DNA of 64,000 nucleotides from Chrysomallon squamiferum (GCA_012295275.1 CM022665.1:34801522-34865521), one strand, 5' to 3'. Positions 39,730 to 52,494 are shown, counted from the stretch's first letter. Notes: generated from the letters alone by a model not told the origin. Numbers and translations are program-made.

Positions 39730-42700
39730 AGATCAGAGTTCTAAATGAAGAGTTCTAAACTGTGTAAATGAAGAACTTGCATAAAAATATCAAATTTGAA
39801 AAACACTCGGCATTAATTATTCTAAAAGACACTGAAAAAAAAATATTATAATAAATAATTAAACAGTCCTGTTGATGATATTATTAAGATCTATTTAATT
39901 TTCAAGTCAAACAAGAAGCAAATGAATTATTATTGAAATTAACACATTCAGCAGTATTATAAAAGTAACCACACACACATAATATATACCCGTATGTAGC
40001 CTATTTATTTATATATGTATTAGCCACACATCAATCACTTATTAACTACCCACATATATAGATACTCTGATAAACACACACACACACTTAGAAATAGACA
40101 CACACACACATATACAGATTTATACATATATACTAAAGCATATTCACACATATGGGGAGATACGTTTACATACATACATATGAATACACGCGTATACATA
40201 TATATTAAAGTTTTATGGCCTGTTACTGATATTTACCAGGCACCAACCCTGTCTTCATACATACATATTCTACTTTTATATAATATAAAGACAGCTGTTT
40301 CGCTATTTATTTTATTCTATTATTTATTAAATGGTGAATTTATTTATGTATGGGAAGAGAAGGATGTGTGAATATGTGCTTGGGTCTTTTACATTTAATA
40401 TTCAGCATTATTTTAGATTTTTTTCTTTCTTTTTTTATAAATTTTAATTAATTAATTTATTTATTTATGTATTATTATTATTATTATTATTATGCAAACA
40501 TTTCAGCCAAAACATCGGAGCGAGTCTGGACATTTTGAAATAAAACATTTGTATAGGTCCCACCCACACAGTGAAATAAATAAAATAAAAAATTTTCAAA
40601 GTTTTATTTAAAAAAAAAAAAAAAAAAAAAAATTCATTTAAAGAAATATTTTAACTTCTTCATCTGTTTATTGTCGTCGATTTGATGATTATTTAAACAA
40701 AATATCGTAACGTAACGGATCCCAAAATTAGCGAATCTTTGGTTTTGTTGTGGATCTATGTGACGTCATACCATTGTAATTTGATAGTAAATTCAGTAAA
40801 TATTAAGGTAGTTTTAGCTTAATGAGATAAATATTTAAGCATACTAGTTAGAACAATGTAGAAGTGTTTTATTCTAGACTCTATCTTTTTTCCCCCCATC
40901 TAAATTCTAAAATAGGAAATTTTATCCAGTAGGTATGTCACAATCGACCGAAGTGCAGCGTTAAGCGATGGCCACGTCAGCGATCCGAGTACTGATTTGC
41001 AGATTAGAAGACATTGATGACACAGCCCACGTTTGTCTGGAGCCTCGTACTGGAATGTGTGTGTGTGTGTGTGTGGTTGTGTGTTTGTGTTTGGTGATTT
41101 TTTCGTGTATTTTAAACGAATTTAGATAATAAAATGCTGTTTTATCTTATTTGTTACTCTCGTTCTATTTAGTATATTCTGTGGGGGGTTTTGTGTTGTT
41201 GTTTCATTAGAGTTTTGTTGTTGTTGTTGTTGTTGTTGTTTTTGGTGCTTTTTATTACATAAAATATTAAAGTTTAAATAAATAGCGTTTATATATTCAT
41301 TTGTAAATTGGCATTGACCTTTTTTTTTAAATAAACTTTTTTTTTAAAATTAATATATTGATTTCTTATCTTTTTGTTTCTTTTTTCTTTCTTTCTTTAA
41401 ATTAATATATTAAACACATATAATATAATAAATTGATAATGATATATTTGAGATATACATCGAGTTCTTTTAATTTTATTCCTACATATTGTGTCAGATT
41501 TCTTTAAAAAAAAAAAAAAAGCTTTTTACCTTCACAACAGGGCACAGCGTGTCTTTTGTTGATTGATAACTACAACTCTGTTCATGAGGACCGTTGTCAA
41601 ACAAACACAGAGACATGTACTGAAAATGATAAACCTATATCGAAAACACTTAAAGTATCTACATAGTGAAAATATTAAAAGGATGAATAATTTTATAATT
41701 AAGACTTTTAAGGGTATTAAGCAAAGTATTTTGGTTGACTTCAGATAACCTTTCAGTAGCTGATGTACTTACTAATACTGCTGTATATAAATAAGTTTCA
41801 GGATTTGCGGTAATGATTACCATGAAGTTCATTTCTATTTTATTTACTTATGATGATTCCATTGATATATAATAAATATTAACACATCGGTAATTTGTAT
41901 AAGCAAACGCGTTAAAGTCACTCAATATCAGCCTGGCTGGGTATGGACTTATTCACGGGCAAAGGTCTGAGTTTCCTTTGAAATAAAGAAAGTGACTCAG
42001 GAATTAAAACTACAAGAAATCATAGTCATGTCCATAAATTAGACGTTAATGCTCTAATATTTTATATTAGTGTTGTGAATTCATATAGAGAACAAGAACC
42101 AAATGTTTTTTTTTGTTTTTGTTTTTTTAATATCGAAAATTGAGACATATTGGGTTGGCATGCTGGTCACATTCTTTCAGATCAAGAGAAACTTTCGATT
42201 TCTCCTGAATGGTGTTTATTAAAATCAAATACGTTTTACTATATCTGCAGTTTCTCACTGAATTTCTTTCTGTCTGCAGGGAATTTTAACCTTATTATTC
42301 ACGTCTTGCCTCGGTGGGGGGAAGCGGGGAGAGAAAAACAATGTTTTATCATGTTTCTTTAGAAATTTGTCACTGAATTTGTTTTCTACTTGTAATAACA
42401 TTTGAGAGGTACTTTTCTTTTTTCTAACCTTTTTATTTATTTATTTAATTGTTGTAGTTATTGTTATTGATATTGTTATTATTTATTAATTATTGTTATT
42501 ATTATTATTTATTTATTTATTTATTTATTCATTCATTTATTTATTTAGTTATTTATTATTATTATTATTTTTTAATTAATGTACATTTCGGAACACTTTT
42601 TTATGTTTTCTTATTTATTTTATTATTATTGTTACTATTTGCAAAGGTTTCCTGTTAAAGTGTGTTATTTTCCTGGGCTTTTTGTTTGTTTGTTTGTGGT

Positions 42701-43325
42701 TTTTATTTAAATCGTATTAAAAACGTCATAACGTTCTTAGATTTCATCATAAAGGTATAGGTACAACAGTAAAGTTAATTTCAAGATCTTTCCATTGATA
42801 TCAACAAAATTTGAATCGCTTCACTTTATAATATTTTGTCCCATACCTATATACAGAATATATCATGGTAAAGTAGCTATTTTATATATGACAAAGAACA
42901 CAATTTTTATTTTTATTATTATTATTATTAAAGATTGATTTATCTTTAGCTTGAGAACACAGGATATTTTTATTCCATAGTGTTGATAAGTATTTCTTCA
43001 TAAAAGTGCTTGTAAATATTATTTTACCTTCTCGAAGTAAAAACCAGGATTATTAAGAAATAAAGCTAACAATAGCTCTGTTTGCTTTTGTTTGGATTTT
43101 TTTCATTTGTTTTAGTTTTTGTTCTTTATTTTGTCAGTGAACTAGCAAGTCACAGTTTTTCAGATTTTAGTTTTTAATTTATTAGGATAAGTGTTTTCGC
43201 TTTTTTTTCAAAACACAAACCGTAACCGAAAAAATAAATAAATAAATATATAGTTAAATAAATTAATGAAATATCTATCTTGAATGTTATAATCGGTAGC
43301 TAACTGTTAAAAAATTTCTAATTAG
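39730..43325. other. Long gap with simple repeats and no certain gene
   Basis: It contains (CA)/(TA)-rich DNA at 39,970-40,200, poly-A at 40,611-40,631, (TG)n at 41,059-41,076, (GTT)n at 41,215-41,240 and (ATT)/(ATTT)n at 42,435-42,640. A GC-richer island at 40,935-41,060 has no recognisable content. A possible decayed signal-peptide exon (ATG at 41,813) may belong to the pseudogene that follows. Confidence 0.5.
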
Positions 43326-43509
43326 GCTGCTTGGGTCATTGCCTGGATCTTACACTCGTTTCTTCTTAGATAATAAAAAACGTGAGTGCACTGCTTTCAG
43401 GTATGGTGTTTGCGGTGGGAACACCAATAACTTACTGACAAAAAAAGGCTGTATGGATGTGTGTTTTTATCCAGCATCTCATCAATATCCACATCAAACT
43501 AAAGAATAA
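43326..43509 (+). pseudogene. Frameshifted Kunitz exon
   Basis: After an acceptor (ctaattag) the exon opens in the cluster's usual phase with Cys1 and Cys2 in one frame (CLGHC, with the Cys1-Cys2 spacing cut from 8 residues to 3). About 30 bases later that frame hits TAG. The +1-shifted frame, open from 43327 to the TAA at 43507-43509, carries FFLDNKKREC, YGVCGGNTNN and GCMDVC, that is Cys3 to Cys6 with normal spacing. Cys2 to Cys3 comes out at the family value of 15 residues if one base has been lost near 43,355-43,365. No intact signal exon was found upstream. It is therefore a dead member of the cluster rather than a working gene. Confidence 0.75.
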
Positions 43510-44147
43510 GTATGACGATAGGTTGTTAAAAACAAGGACCAACGAACTGTACTTTCATGTAAGACAACTTCTGCTTGCTGTGTTTTAAAATTCGTATCTC
43601 GAAATAAAGATCATCGTTATTATTAATATTATAATATAAATTAATTTTAATTTCAGATGACAATTTTTTTTTTTTTTTAATGTTTTAAAATGTTTATCTT
43701 AAAATAAAGATCGTTGTTGTTATTAATAATGTAATAAAATTAACTTTAATAATACATAACATACCTTCTGAATTTTAAATTTTTTTAAATGACTATCTTT
43801 AAATGAGGATCGTTGTTGTTACTGAAACTGAAATAGTATTATAATTAAGATTAGTAATAAAAGTACAGCTGTAATTATAGTTGACGTACATGAAGTAGTA
43901 GTAGTAATAGTAACGGTCGCGGTAGTAATAGTGGTAGAAATATTTTATTTTGTCTTGGAAATTGTAACCACTGCAGTGATGGAATCTCCTCTTTTCTTAA
44001 ATATATTGTTCACCATTTAATATACATTCTGTACGAAATATATGGTTACTGAACGTTGAGACAAAATTACTTTTCTTACTACAATATATTTTACTTTTAA
44101 ACGGTATGTTTAAATTTTACAATCCGGTATTTTGTAAAAACATTAGT
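43510..44147. other. Convergent gap between Kunitz pseudogene and minus-strand Kunitz exon
   Basis: Contains three diverged direct copies of 'atcttaaaataaagatcgttgttgttatta'-like sequence (split at about 43,594-43,620, 43,692-43,722 and 43,793-43,822), which is a local tandem duplication of about 100 bp. No coding sequence is seen. Confidence 0.5.
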
Positions 44148-44326
44148 TCATCCTATGGCCTTCAGAGGGGAGCAAACCTTAATGCATTCTTCAAATGTTT
44201 TGAAATTATTTGAGTTACCATCGCAACCACCGTAGATAAACTGCTCGCATTTCATTAAATAGACATCCCAGTAGAACCTGCGAAACAAACCTTTGCATGG
44301 TCCTGAATCATGCTTTTGGCTGCATA
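44148..44326 (-). CDS. Kunitz exon with trypsin-type P1 Lys (signal exon not placed)
   Basis: After a tctttgcag acceptor the exon begins in the cluster's usual phase (two bases before Cys1) and encodes a full Kunitz domain: GPC-K-GLFRRFYWD, CEQFIYGGCDGNSNNF, then CIKVC and a short tail ending TGA. P1 is Lys, the classical choice for trypsin/plasmin-type inhibition, and FIYGGC plus NSNNFKT match the second domain of the two-domain gene. A hydrophobic start (MFLLILLLILIKRG, 44754-44711) with a donor exists upstream, but it ends in phase 2 whereas this exon needs phase 1. The true 5' exon is therefore unknown. Confidence 0.75.
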
Positions 44327-45492
44327 CTGCAAAGACCAAATAAATAAATCAATAAAAATAATTAAGTAAACACATAAATAAGCTATGTTATTTAAATCGG
44401 AAAACGATAATGCAAATACTACTACAACAACTACTACTACTAATAATAATAATAAAATAATAATAATTTGTTGTTTTTAAAAAAAACATTTTCTCCAAAC
44501 ATAGCTATTTTATTTGCTATCAGTTTAATTATGTAGGGAATTTACAAGTGAAATTAAAATGTATTTATTAATTTTTAATTTTGTGTTATTTTATTTATTT
44601 ATTTATTTATTTATTTTTATAATCCTACTGCTACTCTTATTACAACTACTACTACCACCACCAGTGCTAAAACTACTGTTTAATTTTATTTTTACAATTT
44701 ATAACATTACCTTCCACGTTTTATGAGAATGAGCAGAAGAATCAATAAAAACATTTCCTCTCACAGTATTTTTGTTCCATCTGTTGGTCTTTACAGTAAA
44801 AGTGTTGTGTGTTCTTTCCCAGGCAAAAAAACCCTCCCACTGATAATAATGTGTACCAGTGTCCGATAGAAAGCTATCAAATGACTTATATTTTAGGATA
44901 CACTGATAATATTTGAAGACATACCAACTTGAACATCTTGGACATTTTCATTATTTTAGACTGCTAGACCGTAATTCTGTCAGAAATGATGTTAATTGCA
45001 TTGAACTATACGATCTTTTCCTTTTCTTCTTCTTCTCCCAACCCTAAACATCGAAAATCAGACAGTATTACGCGTTGCGTCATCCGAGACAGAACAAATA
45101 CGCTTCAATTTGTATTCACTCAGCTGCAAATACCCTCTACAGACCTAATGTAACTATCAAACAAAGTATTTGCAGACAGACCAAACGTAACTTCAACAAT
45201 AAAGATTTTATTTCCTGGTTTCAGGAGCTTTTCGTGGATATTACTGGTAAAACAATTCATTATATGTCAACATTAAAGAATGAAAAAAAGAAAGAAAAAA
45301 GATCTATAACGAAATTTAATATTCTTAGAGTACTTCCTGACACAGACTCACAAATGTACAGCACAAAAGGAAATATCATAATTAAATTCCGATAGAGGTT
45401 TTTTTTTTTAAATGATGATAGAAAAATGTTAGTCAAATAATTCTGAATGTACACCTTTCTTCTTACATTAAGGAATGAAAATGATTTCAAAG

Positions 45493-45495
<3 letters not shown>

Positions 45496-45583
<88 letters not shown>
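45496..45583. repeat. (GA)n microsatellite
   Basis: About 44 GA dinucleotides abutting the left end of the MITE at 45,585. Confidence 0.95.
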
Positions 45584-45584
<1 letters not shown>

Positions 45585-45585
<1 letters not shown>

Positions 45586-45884
45586 ATGGCCGTAACTACA
45601 TTGAGGCAAATGAGGCAAATGCCTCATACCGAAATTGGCGATATATATATATATTTTTTTTTATTTTTTTTAATTTATTTTATATAAAGATTCTATTTGA
45701 AAAATGTAAAATATAAATCTCAATTCCAGTAGAAATGATATCCACTGAATGAATTCGTGTATGTCTACGATTACAGTCTGAAGTCTACCGACATCGTTGC
45801 GATGAAAGACATAACTGACTTCAAAGACATCAGACATCAAACAGGTTTTTGCATCATTTCAAAAAGAGTCTTGTTACGGCCATG
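45585..45884. mobile_element. 300-bp MITE with 12-bp TIRs between two (GA)n tracts
   Basis: The ends catggccgtaac (45585-45596) and gttacggccatg (45873-45884) are perfect inverted repeats. Next to the left end is 'aggcaaatgaggcaaatgcc', a feature of hAT-like elements with GGCGTAGC-type ends that I recall. There is no coding capacity. Purine dinucleotide tracts flank it on both sides, as if it had inserted into, or seeded, a microsatellite. Confidence 0.6.
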
Positions 45885-45906
45885 TTTGTGTGTGTGTGTG
45901 TGTGTC

Positions 45907-45907
<1 letters not shown>

Positions 45908-45976
<69 letters not shown>
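45908..45976. repeat. (GA)n microsatellite
   Basis: About 34 GA dinucleotides following a short (GT)n tract just right of the MITE. Confidence 0.95.
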
Positions 45977-45979
<3 letters not shown>

Positions 45980-46986
45980 AATGTTTATGAACGATATTAT
46001 GATATATACGAAGCCGAACAATGCACAAAGCCGAAACGATGATCAAAATAATGTTTTCTGTTTCCAAATATAGTTTGTATCACACATAACATACAAATAA
46101 GAAAATGATCAAAGTGGAAAAATTAATTTACAAGTGCTTTTTATACATTCTCGTAAAATGTAACATACCTCGTTATCTTTGAATCATTTTTTTCCCCCAG
46201 TGACGTGCCGCCATTTGTTACAGACTTTACAAATAATATAAGTGTACTGTCAAAGCTCTCTTTCTACATAATATATATATAAAAAAACAACTAAATTATC
46301 ATTTAATCAAGAAGGACCAAAACGTGCAACATCGTGAATGCAATTTTGTTTTGTTTATTTTTATATTTTGTTTTTTTTTCATTTTTTATTTCTTCATAAT
46401 TTTCGTTGTGATTAAATCACATATAAAAAATATATCAAAAATTTTTCAAAAAGAAAAAGTAAAAGAGAGAGAAAGGACTTCTGACAAATGGGAAACCCCC
46501 TTTTGAGCATCATCAAAAACCTGAAAGGTTTCTACGCGCCGTGAATTGATAATCTCAACAATCCTGACAATAAATCCACACAAGATCGATATTATTTACA
46601 AGAAATTTTATTTCATCTGAATGTAGTACACCGTTGACAGGAAATCAACAGTTAACTGCTACGTCTGTATTTGAATTCGATCGGGTCATTACGTTTATTT
46701 TTATTTATTTTTTATTTATTTTTTTAATCAATAAAATTGATAATAATGTATTTATTTATTTATTATTATTATTATTATTATTTTTTTTTTTTTTCCCCGT
46801 CTACGATGCTTGATGTTTGTATAATAAAGGAATCATTCAGAAATTTCGAAATGAAAGTAGGGAAAGGTGGGGTTGGCAGAAAGGTCTTACAGAGAGTGGG
46901 TGGGTCGAAAGGGTTCGTTGAAATTATATTTATATGCTAAATTTACTTAAAATATATATATTTTTTTAAATTTAATTTCTTTTATC

Positions 46987-47052
46987 TTATTGATTCAAAT
47001 TTAATTTCTGACTGTATTCAATGAGTTTGTCACGTGAGTAATCGATGTTTTC
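46987..47052 (-). CDS. Possible small terminal exon
   Basis: A good acceptor (tttctttgtacag) is followed by 21 codons, ENIDYSRDKLIEYSQKLNLN and Q, then TAA. Composition is charged and not low-complexity. It would join in phase 0 to a weak donor (AATCCC|GTAGGA) at the end of the PAN-like gene 0.9 kb upstream, replacing its last two residues. It could also belong to an unseen gene. Evidence is only the splice site, the open frame and the phase match. Confidence 0.25.
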   Translation of the reverse strand, partial: ENIDYSRDKLIEYSQKLNLNQ

Positions 47053-47452
47053 CTGTACAAAGAAACAAAGGGGTTTCATTAGTACAATAGCTAACACAGA
47101 GAAACGAGTTAGAAAATACGTTATGGATCATCTTCTACGATATGCTGTCTTTATAAATGGAAAAAAAACCCTCTAAAACATTAAGGCAAATACTATCATA
47201 AATATATTTTATTTCAGCTTCTTATAATCCGAAATTATTACTATTAAAGCAGAATAAACTAAAGACGTCTTGCAAGTACCTAAAAAAACATAAATGTCTC
47301 TTATTATAATACATATTTCACACCAAACAGAATAATAGCTACAAAAATGTTATATTTGTTTTCACAAAAGATTTTATTTATTCCATATTATAATATCCTT
47401 TACTATGCTGCCTGGGCTTTAAAAAGAAATTAATAATTCACAATATTCATAT

Positions 47453-47456
47453 TTTG

Positions 47457-47503
<47 letters not shown>
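47453..47503. repeat. (AAT)n microsatellite
   Basis: About 14 AAT units between the candidate exon at 47.0 kb and the PAN-like gene. Confidence 0.9.
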
Positions 47504-47504
<1 letters not shown>

Positions 47505-47944
47505 TACTGGATCTTATTACATACCTTTCTAGGATTGTTCAAAACATGAAAATAATGTTGCACTATTATTGGATTTAACATTATTTAAACTGTAAATAAA
47601 TAAATGAATCATATTTAATTTCGCTAAAATCTTTTTCTTTCCTTCCTTTTTTATATCGTCTATTTATTTATATATTTATTTATTTATTTTTAAAAATCAA
47701 GGCAGAATTGTTCACTCCGAAACACAATTTAAGTAGTAACACAAACTGTTGTTCGACTGAAATATTTCTTTTCAGTCGTGATTTGCCGTTATATTATATA
47801 TTTGTACACTATCTTCACCACAGAAAAATAAAACAGAAGAAGAATGATGTAACGAAGGTGATGATGAACTACAACAAGAAAGGAAAAAAATGAGAAAGAA
47901 GCGATAGAAGAAGAGATAAAATATTAATCTCACACTATAAATCA

Positions 47945-48292
47945 TTATCCTACGGGATTGACATATACTGGGGGAATAGGTGGTACATTAGTAGCTATAT
48001 CAGATGCTTTTGCAAATCTTTCTTGATGCACAGCCCGGTATCCTTCAGTTCTGCTACTGTATTTATCCCAAAGACGACACAAAACCGTACTGTTGATGTC
48101 TGCAAACTCGGCCATCACACAAGTTAAGTCGCTGACGCAGTCTCTGGCGCAAGTGAGGATGCTGTCGACTTCTATGCCAGCAATGACTGTATTTGGCGTC
48201 TGCGATGGAGACTCCACAGTAAATTGAGCTGTTACAGAACCTTCTGGAATGGCGAAGGGTAAAAACACTAGGAACATAACCCAGTAAATCAT
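47945..48292 (-). CDS. Small secreted PAN/apple-like protein
   Basis: One exon encodes 115 residues. Translation likely starts at 48292: the upstream part of the open frame follows a ttattacag acceptor at about 48,348 and reads as 5'UTR. Residues 1-22 (MIYWVMFLVFLPFAIPEGSV) form a signal peptide. The mature part has four cysteines in the order TCARDC, LTCVMAEFAD, LCRLWD, followed by YRAVHQERF. This C-x3-C-x6-C pattern and the following strand resemble half of a PAN/apple domain, known for protein or carbohydrate binding. A Pro/Val-rich end (PPIPPVYVNP) precedes the stop. It lies between the Kunitz cluster and the repeat protein, both also secreted. The family call is a resemblance only. Confidence 0.65.
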   Translation of the reverse strand: MIYWVMFLVFLPFAIPEGSVTAQFTVESPSQTPNTVIAGIEVDSILTCARDCVSDLTCVMAEFADINSTVLCRLWDKYSSRTEGYRAVHQERFAKASDIATNVPPIPPVYVNPVG

Positions 48293-48701
48293 GGTTGCTC
48301 TACCAGGTGCAGTACGATCACCGTTTGATTTTTTTTTGTTCTTCTGATCTGTAATAAAATAAATTTGACATGGTGTTAATCGAATTACAATGTCAGGGAT
48401 AGCAAATACCATTTCCTTTTATCGTTGGCTATTTGTAATTCTTTTTCGCCTTCATCCTTGCTCTCTGTTTTAGTTACTCTCATTTTTCTCTTACTCTCTT
48501 TCTTTCTTTAAACTCTGTTTCCATCTATTTTTTCCCCTGTCGCTCTTTCATTATCTTTCATACTTCTTCTTTGTCCGTATCTATCACCGATCTCTTTATC
48601 TCTCTCTTATTCGTTTTTCCTTTCTGTCTGATTCTCTCCTTCTCACTGACCCTCTTAGTCTCACACAACTATCCATCATCATTTTGTTTCTTTTCTTATT
48701 T

Positions 48702-48827
<126 letters not shown>

Positions 48828-49286
48828 CTGTCTCTGTGTATTTTTGCTTCTTTCAAGAACCAAATAATCTCAGAAACAAATTAATTTCTATAACGGAAAC
48901 AAAATTCGTAGTTTTTCAAGTTTACGGGTATATATTATATTATTTTCAAACGTAAATACACAGATATTTATAGAACTATAAACTGCAAAATTTATTTTTA
49001 AGTCAGTCTATTAGAAATAAACGTTTCCAAAATCATTGTCCCAATCACTGTTTTAAAAGACTGTTAAAGTGTATATATAGCAGTGTAAATAAATAATCGT
49101 CAAAAAACTTCTTTACAATTACTAAGTGTTATTTTATCTGGCTAAAACAGTCGTTCACATTGTTAGTTACAAACTATGATCATAAAATAATAGATATTAA
49201 TACTGTTACAAAGCATATAAATACCATCATTTTATCCCTACACAACTGTGATCGTGACATCAACACACACGTGGCGGGCGTAACAT

Positions 49287-49370
49287 ATAGGGAATAACTA
49301 GTTACTGTCTTACCATATTCAGCTTTATCCTGCGAAGGAAAGAATGACCCAATTCAGCGAAGCTATGTCA
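49287..49370 (+). repeat. Dispersed repeat, copy B
   Basis: Second copy of the repeat at 37,563-37,650: agggaataactagttactgt, cttaccatattcagctttat, cctgcgaagg and attcagcgaagctatgt. Same orientation, 11.7 kb away. Confidence 0.65.
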
Positions 49371-51967
49371 ATCTGAACTGGACCATGCAAAAACTAAATG
49401 AAATCAATTGTTTTATTTCTCACCGCTTTCGAGTTTAATAGATTCAGGCATATTGATTTCGTTATCACTATACATCAAAACAAAATAGTTCTTAAATAAC
49501 AACGATTTATTATTATTATTATTATTATTATTTATTTATTTATTTTTTAATGAAAATTGTTTTCAAAGTGGCCTTTTTAAGATCCGAACGTTTGTAAATA
49601 ATAAATAATTTATCGAAATACTCTTCCCTCCCCAAAAATGTCTCTTGCCACCACGTACAGTGACTGCAGGATATATATAGGAAAAACATATTTGGAAATA
49701 TGGCGGAATATATATAGAACTTTCTTCGTATCACAAAAAATACATTTTATAATAATATTTAATAGATAGTTTCCATTTTTTTTTTTTTTTTTGTTGTTGT
49801 TGTTGTTGTTTGTTTGCCTTTTGGGGGGAGGGGTTGTTGCTGTTGTTTTGTTTGTTGGTCTTTATTTATTATTGATAATAATTTTTAAAAAAGAAGTAGA
49901 GAAACAAAACTGTTACTATCATATAAAATTTTGCAGTAATATCTAAAAATTAAAAATATAAATGTGCAGACAGCTGGTTTTATATATAATATAAAACTTT
50001 ACGAATGCATACACAAACATATGCAAATAACATACAGGCATATAAAAGCACTCTTCAGAGATCTCTATTTCTATCTATTTATCTCTCCTCACTCCTTCAA
50101 ACATCGTATTCCTGAATTTCCGGTAGTTTACATAGTTTACGTGTTTTTAAATAAGAAAAATGTATTTATAAATGACAAATATTGTATAAAAAAACAAAAT
50201 AAAAGAGAATGTAAAGAAATAAATTGTTTTTGTAAGTGTATTTATCTTGGAGATCAGACAAATTATTTTAACGTCTTTGGCTGGAGTTACAGCCTTTATC
50301 GACTCCATCAGCTTCAGTATGGTACATATCGTAGAAGTACTATGCTCATTCTGTATTATTTTTTTTTACTATCAGTATCATTATCATCATTATAATCATC
50401 ATCATTCCTAGACGTTGCAAATCACATAATTATATTTAACTTTAAACCAAATATAAAGTCAATTACAGTAAATTTAAAAGAAAATAATCACACATTCATT
50501 TAAAAACGTTTTAAGAAAAAAAAATTGAGAAATAAAAACAATTACCTGTGATTTGTTCTTAAACTCTTCGAATTTATTAAAGGTTTTTTCTTTCTTTTTC
50601 ACTTTTTTGTTGTTGGTGTTGTTTATATATATTTTTTTTTAATCCTAACTCTTCAGACTTTGACCCGCCAGTAATGACTGTTGTATGAAAAGTAGATTAC
50701 AGCTTATGCTAAGAAGGTCAGTCTTGACACTGATTAGAAGTGCAATCTGAAATATTTGCACATGATAAACATCGGTGAGTGACGGGGATATTGATATTCT
50801 ATATTCTGTTTATAGGTACAGAGCTTGTGGGTCCAGTATGAGAAGTAGTTTTGTGTTGGAGGATAGGATTTAATGATAAGAAGTTTATCGCTTAGGAAAT
50901 CCACAAGTTTGAACGTACTTTATGGATGAATTTGTAAAATGTTGAATTTCTGAATGGACATAAACACCAATGAAATTTGTCTGTGTGGTATTCATTAAAT
51001 GATATAAAATTTAAAAGATATTTATAATTAATAAATGGCACATATATTATATATTATGTAAAAATATTCTATTTCATATTTTATATATACTGTTCATCAT
51101 TACTATTGTTGTTTTCCTGTTTTATCACCAGCACAGTTATCATCATTATTGTGAATTATTTCTTTATTACACTATGACGAATAATAAAAGCAATAAAAAC
51201 ATAAACAAAAAATCAGTAACAGCAATAATGTTTTCTTAAACTGTGTGTGTCTGTGTGTGTCTGCATTAAGAACAAGTATTTAAAACAGATTTAATAACTG
51301 GAACGGAAATTCAATTTACTTACTAATTTATATACTTGTTTACCTGTCTAAAACAACAACAAGAATAAAATAATAATAATAGTAATTGTTTGTGCGTTCG
51401 TGCGTGCGTGTTGTTTAAAACAACCGAGATGATGTATTAAATGAAAAATGAAAAATTATTTTCAATTTTTTTTTCTTCTACAACCATGCGAAGAAATCAC
51501 AAACTTTAAAAAGAAAAATTAGTAATGATAATAATGGTAATAACAATAATGATGAGGAAGATGACAACTGCGTATAAACGCAAAACAAGCAAATACAGTT
51601 TATAATAATAAAATAAATAAATAATATATTTATTTTTTATCAGTATTATCTTGGCACAGTGAAATTGGAAAAAGTGGTAACTGATTCTTATATTCTTCTT
51701 TTTCTTCTTCTTCTTCTTATTATTATTTTCACAATGTAATACTTTTCTCAAAGTTTTCTGACTCTTTTTCGTGCACGAACAAACAGTTGCTACGTTAGAC
51801 GTAGTAAATAAAACTGATTAAAATTATTATTTTTTGATATATGTAGTTTGATATTTTCTTGTGGGCTGGACGATCATTTTTAATATTGAATGTCGTGGTA
51901 ATATCAAAATGTAAACAGCATATACGTTATCGAATTTCAACCCACAAACTGTTGAATACATTTTACA

Positions 51968-52015
<48 letters not shown>

Positions 52016-52093
52016 AAAATGCAGGCATTATTGGAAATACAAATTAAAATTCTGTGACTGAGACAAATTTTCAAGAGTAACTATAAATCTATT
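49371..52093. other. Gene-poor AT-rich region
   Basis: Holds (TTA)n tracts (49,508-49,532 and 51,967-52,014), poly-T with (GTT)n at 49,779-49,811 and CTT/ATT repeats at 51,700-51,725. An open frame at 49,964-50,395 is of ordinary AT-rich composition with no family resemblance. No gene can be supported. Confidence 0.5.
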
Positions 52094-52265
52094 ATAATAC
52101 AGGCCATGATAATGAATGCTTTTCTTGCCAAGATTTAATATATTGATTGTCATTGGACGATATTCGACCTATTTCCACCAATAATACAGTCCGTCATAAT
52201 CAAGATTTGCTAGCCATACTTTGATATATTGATTGCCACAGGCTGATGTTCGCTGGTAGATCCTT
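52094..52265. repeat. Diverged 86-bp direct duplication
   Basis: Two head-to-tail copies start with ataataca(g)... at 52094 and 52180 and share the landmark tatattgattg(t/c)ca plus gat(a/g)ttcg at matching offsets (one-base shift). They are clearly related but substituted. Confidence 0.6.
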
Positions 52266-52494
52266 CAATCGCCGTATAGCTGTGACAAGAAAATGCTCTT
52301 TCGCTGTATCGATCCAAGGTTAGATATGATGCTTCTTATGGCTGCGTTTTATTAAGCTGGTTTCCAAATAACAATATACATTTTAATTTTAACTGTGGCT
52401 TTGATACATATACAGTTTGTGGTTTGTGTGTGTGCATGCGTGTTGTTCAAAACAACTGAGATGATATATGTTTTTTCCCGACGCTATTTTATAT

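Larger units (their letters stand above)
44755..46986. other. Gap with MITE and microsatellites, no certain gene
   Basis: Besides the elements listed separately it has a stretch of mixed composition at 45,060-45,260 with an open frame on the plus strand that resembles no family I know, and AT-rich tracts at 46,690-46,795. Confidence 0.45.

Noticed and set aside
44711-44754. MFLLILLLILIKRG signal exon for the Lys-P1 Kunitz exon
   Set aside because: Its donor leaves phase 2, but the Kunitz exon requires phase 1, so the join would be out of frame.
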